Shown here piece after piece: positions 61,386-64,000 of a stretch of DNA of 64,000 nucleotides. The notes under the pieces were generated by a model. The model was not told the DNA's origin. It saw nothing but the letters and a program-made list of their open reading frames with translations, and ran no database searches. Source of the DNA: JARYGU01 sp033795365. GTDB taxonomy: Bacteria > Pseudomonadota > Alphaproteobacteria > Rhizobiales > Rhizobiaceae. Location of the stretch: the NCBI GenBank assembly GCA_033795365.1, contig JARYGU010000006.1, forward strand, positions 186,001 to 250,000. The letters are read 5' to 3'. Positions within the stretch are counted from its first letter, which is position 1, and every line of letters starts with the position of its first letter. A program made the translations under genes and the position numbers.

Positions 61386-62141
61386 TTACTGCTGCTCCTG
61401 CCGCGCGCGCAGATCGAGAACGGCAGGGGCGCGATCGAATAGCGGAAAGCACAGGAAACCAAACAGGAAGCCGCCGATATGGGCCTCCCAGGCAACCGCC
61501 CCGCCGGTCGTACCGGCAAAAATCTGTCCGAAGCCGATCAGGAAGTTCGTGAGGAACCATATGCCGGAAAAGACCAGGACGGATCGGTTGGAGAGCGATT
61601 CGCGGATGGAAAGGCGGCGGTTCAAATGGGCGAACTGCCGGCTGATGCGCCCGCTCGGCGAGAAGACGAACCGCGCCGCAGCGCCCATCAGTCCCGACAC
61701 GACGCCCGATGCCCCGACCACGACAACGACGGCTCCCCAGTGGAGCGCGGCATGAAGCGCCACGGCGGCGATTGCCGACAGGCACCAGAAAAGCGCGAAG
61801 CGAGCCGTACCGATCCTGCGCACGACGGGCGCGCCAAAGGCGACCATCCAGAAGCCGTTGAAGATCAAATGTTCCCAGCTTCCATGCAGAAACGAATAGG
61901 TGACGGGGCTCCAGATCCAGGCCCAGTCCATCAGTTCCGGATCGTAGCGGGCCGGTATGAAGGCGAACTGCAGGAGGACGACTTCGTTGGCGAATGGCGA
62001 AAGAACATAGGCGCGCAGAAACTGGATCACGGTCAGCGCGACCAGAACTGCGACGAGACTGCCCGGCAGATTGAAGGCCGGCTCCCTCCTGGGCGCGCCG
62101 CCCTCCGGAACACCCGGTCCTTCGGTGTCGCTATCGCTCAT
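61386..62141 (-). CDS. Rhomboid intramembrane serine protease
   Basis: A 251-residue inner-membrane protein with about six helices. Catalytic Ser lies in GASGVVSGLMG near residue 142 and His in EAHIGGFLFGF near 220; SWEHLIFNGFW near 88 is the L1-loop/helix 2 pattern. Cleaves membrane proteins within the bilayer; the substrate is unknown. ATG at 62141 is chosen because the upstream 29 codons lack homology. Confidence 0.88.
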   Translation of the reverse strand: MSDSDTEGPGVPEGGAPRREPAFNLPGSLVAVLVALTVIQFLRAYVLSPFANEVVLLQFAFIPARYDPELMDWAWIWSPVTYSFLHGSWEHLIFNGFWMVAFGAPVVRRIGTARFALFWCLSAIAAVALHAALHWGAVVVVVGASGVVSGLMGAAARFVFSPSGRISRQFAHLNRRLSIRESLSNRSVLVFSGIWFLTNFLIGFGQIFAGTTGGAVAWEAHIGGFLFGFLCFPLFDRAPAVLDLRARQEQQ

Positions 62142-62399
62142 CGTTTCTTCCCAATCGCTTCGAACAAGGCGTGTTTTATACAATAAAGAACGGCCGTACA
62201 GCTTTCGCCGACGGCCGGTGGGCCCCAATCCCCGAGCCCGAAATCAGATGCTGAACAATTCCCCACGCGGGGTATGGGGATTGAGTGACATGGCGAGATG
62301 CCTCAGGGCAACCGAAACCAAAGGTTAACCTTAACATCCGGTCTGGCACAAAGTTCGCTTCTTCATCCCTGAAACAGCGTTGCGGCAGAAAATTGTTCC

Positions 62400-63071
62400 A
62401 TGACGGGACAGCCGTGCGCGGGAAACGAGATGCAGACGAAAACCGCGAGAGAAATCCACGGCTACTGGAACCGGCTTCGCGCGGCAAGGCCGGTCCCCGA
62501 GCGCTGCGATATCGAGCCGGCGGAAATCGGGCCGATCCTGCCCGACCTCTTCATGCTCGAGCATGACGCGCCGGCCGGCCTGCGCTTCAGGCTGGCGGGA
62601 ACGCGTCTTTGCACGCGCTTCGACCGCGAGCTGAAGGGGCATGACTTTGCGGAAATCTGGTCGGAGGAGACCCGCAGCCGGATCGCCCTGACCGGCGAAA
62701 CCGTGATCGCACGGCAAACGCCGGCGGTGTTGCTGGCGGCGGGCTACACGGCACGGCGGGAGCGGGTGCTGGCCGAGGTGGTGCTTCTGCCGCTGCGCTC
62801 CGAGACCGGCGCCGTCGACAGGATCATCGGCGCGCTCAGCCCCCTTGCCCCGCGCGGCCCGTTCGAACTGCCGTTCACGCACATGACTCTGGAAATGGCG
62901 GATTTCATCGACTTGGATCGGCACGATACGGACCAGGGCGGCGGATATCCGCAGGCGGGCTCCGGCGCTGCCGCTCCGGCCGCCATCGCAGTGCGCTCGA
63001 CCGGCCTCGGCGAAACCGTCAGGCGGGTGCTGCATCTGAGGATTTTCGAAGGCGGGCGGCACGGCCGGTAA
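62400..63071 (+). CDS. PAS-domain protein (PAS_5 type)
   Basis: A 223-residue protein with a PAS_5-like domain near residues 15-170 (WNRLRAARPVPERCDIEPAEIGPILPDLF-type start, GTRLCTRFDRELKG). No kinase or DNA-binding part; in alphaproteobacteria such proteins are stand-alone sensors, sometimes linked to cell cycle and motility. An ATG at 62430 could also serve as start. Confidence 0.85.
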   Translation: MTGQPCAGNEMQTKTAREIHGYWNRLRAARPVPERCDIEPAEIGPILPDLFMLEHDAPAGLRFRLAGTRLCTRFDRELKGHDFAEIWSEETRSRIALTGETVIARQTPAVLLAAGYTARRERVLAEVVLLPLRSETGAVDRIIGALSPLAPRGPFELPFTHMTLEMADFIDLDRHDTDQGGGYPQAGSGAAAPAAIAVRSTGLGETVRRVLHLRIFEGGRHGR

Positions 63072-63226
63072 CGTCGGAACGAACCGGGAGCGAACTGGTC
63101 GGCCCGTCGGCAACCCGGCTCGCGCGAAGGTTGATTTTTTCCGTTTCAACCCAATTATTCGCGCCCCTCCACAACCTTCTGTTAACGCGAAAACGATAGG
63201 AGTCGGAAGCAGATTTCATAGGCTCA

Positions 63227-63847
63227 ATGCTCTCCATGTATTCGTTTCAGCAGGCATCACCGGCAGCAAGCAAACCGCAGATCGATCAGCGGAGTTTTCA
63301 GCGCGTCTCGGTGAATCTTCCCGGCAGACTGATGCTGTCCAGCCATGACGAATATGAATGCACGGTCATCGACATGTCGCCGGGCGACGTCTTCTTCGCC
63401 TGCCCTGCCCGGCCGAACATCGGCGAACGCATCATCGCCTATGTCGACCATATCGGCCGCGTGGAAGGCACGGTCGAGCGGGCGACCGATCAGGGATTCG
63501 TCGTCATCGTCACGGCGACGGAACGCAAGCGCGAGAAGCTTGCCGCGCAGCTCACCTGGATCGCGAACCGGCACGAACTCGGCCTTCCGGAAGATCGCCG
63601 CCACAGCCGCCTGACGCCGCGCAATCCGCGCACGGAGCTCGCGCTGGACGACGGCCGCCGCTATCCCTGCCGGATCATCGACCTTTCTCTTTCCGGCGCC
63701 GCCATCGACATCGAAGTGCGCCCTGCGCTCGGAACAGCCGTCCAGCTCGGCAATATGCGCGGACGGGTCGTTCGCCACTTCCAGGAAGGCGTCGCCATCG
63801 AATTTTCATCGGTGCAGCCGAAGGAAGCATTGACCGCCTTCCTGTAG
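63227..63847 (+). CDS. Double PilZ-domain protein
   Basis: A 206-residue cytoplasmic protein with two PilZ-like domains. The first has RSFQR near residue 22 and the second RRHSR near 125 with IDLSLSGAAI near 150, the RxxxR and D/NxSxxG elements that bind cyclic di-GMP; the first domain's second element (DMSPGD) is degenerate. A second ATG at 63236 is an alternative start. Function in motility or exopolysaccharide control is inferred from the family. A terminator follows. Confidence 0.88.
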   Translation: MLSMYSFQQASPAASKPQIDQRSFQRVSVNLPGRLMLSSHDEYECTVIDMSPGDVFFACPARPNIGERIIAYVDHIGRVEGTVERATDQGFVVIVTATERKREKLAAQLTWIANRHELGLPEDRRHSRLTPRNPRTELALDDGRRYPCRIIDLSLSGAAIDIEVRPALGTAVQLGNMRGRVVRHFQEGVAIEFSSVQPKEALTAFL

Positions 63848-63874
63848 CATTCCGGCGCAGATGCAAACGAACCG

Positions 63875-63899
63875 AAGGCCCCTCATCGGGGCTTTTTTT
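63875..63899 (+). terminator. Rho-independent terminator after the PilZ gene
   Basis: GCCCC (63878-63882) pairs with GGGGC (63888-63892), with A-T and G-T extension, followed by seven T residues. Bases 63900-64000 show nothing recognisable before the window ends. Confidence 0.85.
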
Positions 63900-64000
63900 A
63901 TGCCGGCCTTCGAAACTTCCTTCGAAAAATTTCCCGCTCCCGAACCGCTATCGACGGCTGCCGCGCGCGCCCACGGGCTTTCCCCATGCCGTCGGCACGA

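Noticed and set aside
1..64000. tRNA, rRNA and CRISPR features
   Set aside because: Scanned for T-loop patterns and regularly spaced repeats; apart from the TAGCGAA arrays, which have no spacers, none was found.

Overview
The window is chromosomal DNA of a high-GC alphaproteobacterium of the Rhizobiaceae (Shinella, Ensifer/Sinorhizobium or Rhizobium type). Several things point there: a choXWV choline transporter, a bdhA-xdhA-xdhB-xdhC operon like that of Sinorhizobium meliloti, a NolR-type ArsR regulator, a BacA/SbmA peptide transporter, an Lrp-type put regulator opposite a PutA that lacks its own DNA-binding domain, and the palindromic intergenic repeats common in this family. No nodulation or nitrogen-fixation genes, tRNA, rRNA, CRISPR array, integrase or transposase were seen.

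Layout. 0-9.3 kb: extensin-like LAS-fold protein, TonB-dependent heme receptor, fhs, putA and its divergent regulator, then inverted arrays of a 7-bp repeat around a terminator. 9.3-16.6 kb: a leftward cluster of five poorly known proteins (DUF2333-like, DUF6638-like, AAA+ ATPase, unknown, TelA-like coiled coil), with a RelE/Xre toxin-antitoxin pair in the middle that has its own near-consensus promoter. 16.8-23.7 kb: tdk, choXWV, a HugZ-like heme/flavin protein, nolR-like regulator and an omega-transaminase. 23.8-34.5 kb: PQQ glucose dehydrogenase, adenine deaminase, GH13 alpha-glucosidase, KDG kinase, a vapBC-type pair, der, a TPR protein and an NnrU-like protein. 34.6-43.2 kb: polysaccharide deacetylase, bacA, an MFS exporter, a methionine aminopeptidase, a luciferase-like oxidoreductase, parDE, and a YciI / ECF42 sigma / AHSA1 operon. 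43.3-51.6 kb: DUF2188 and a TIR/deoxyribosyltransferase-like protein joined in frame by one stop codon, glpK, and bdhA-xdhABC.

51.7-55.0 kb is the accessory part. A 2.23-kb segment lies at the 3' end of a GcvA-like LysR gene and is bounded by a 171-bp direct repeat with one mismatch. It carries one AT-richer gene for a two-domain protein, an SGNH hydrolase followed by a papain-like cysteine peptidase fold, and no recognisable recombinase. The downstream repeat copy is the displaced old end of the LysR gene. Past it the conserved backbone resumes: a Gre-factor-like gene, an NTF2-like protein, a 0.6-kb gene-free stretch with strong inverted repeats, yidD, an IscU-like scaffold, folE, hisI, a patatin, CBS, rhomboid, PAS and PilZ proteins.

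How the genes work together. Most encode separate metabolic functions: proline, choline, xanthine/adenine, beta-hydroxybutyrate, glycerol, glucose and one-carbon folate metabolism. Three toxin-antitoxin pairs are spread through the first 41 kb. The least explained parts are the 9.3-16.6 kb cluster, the segment flanked by long direct repeats, and the DUF2188/TIR-like pair. All functions come from reading motifs in the translated sequence; no database search was run.
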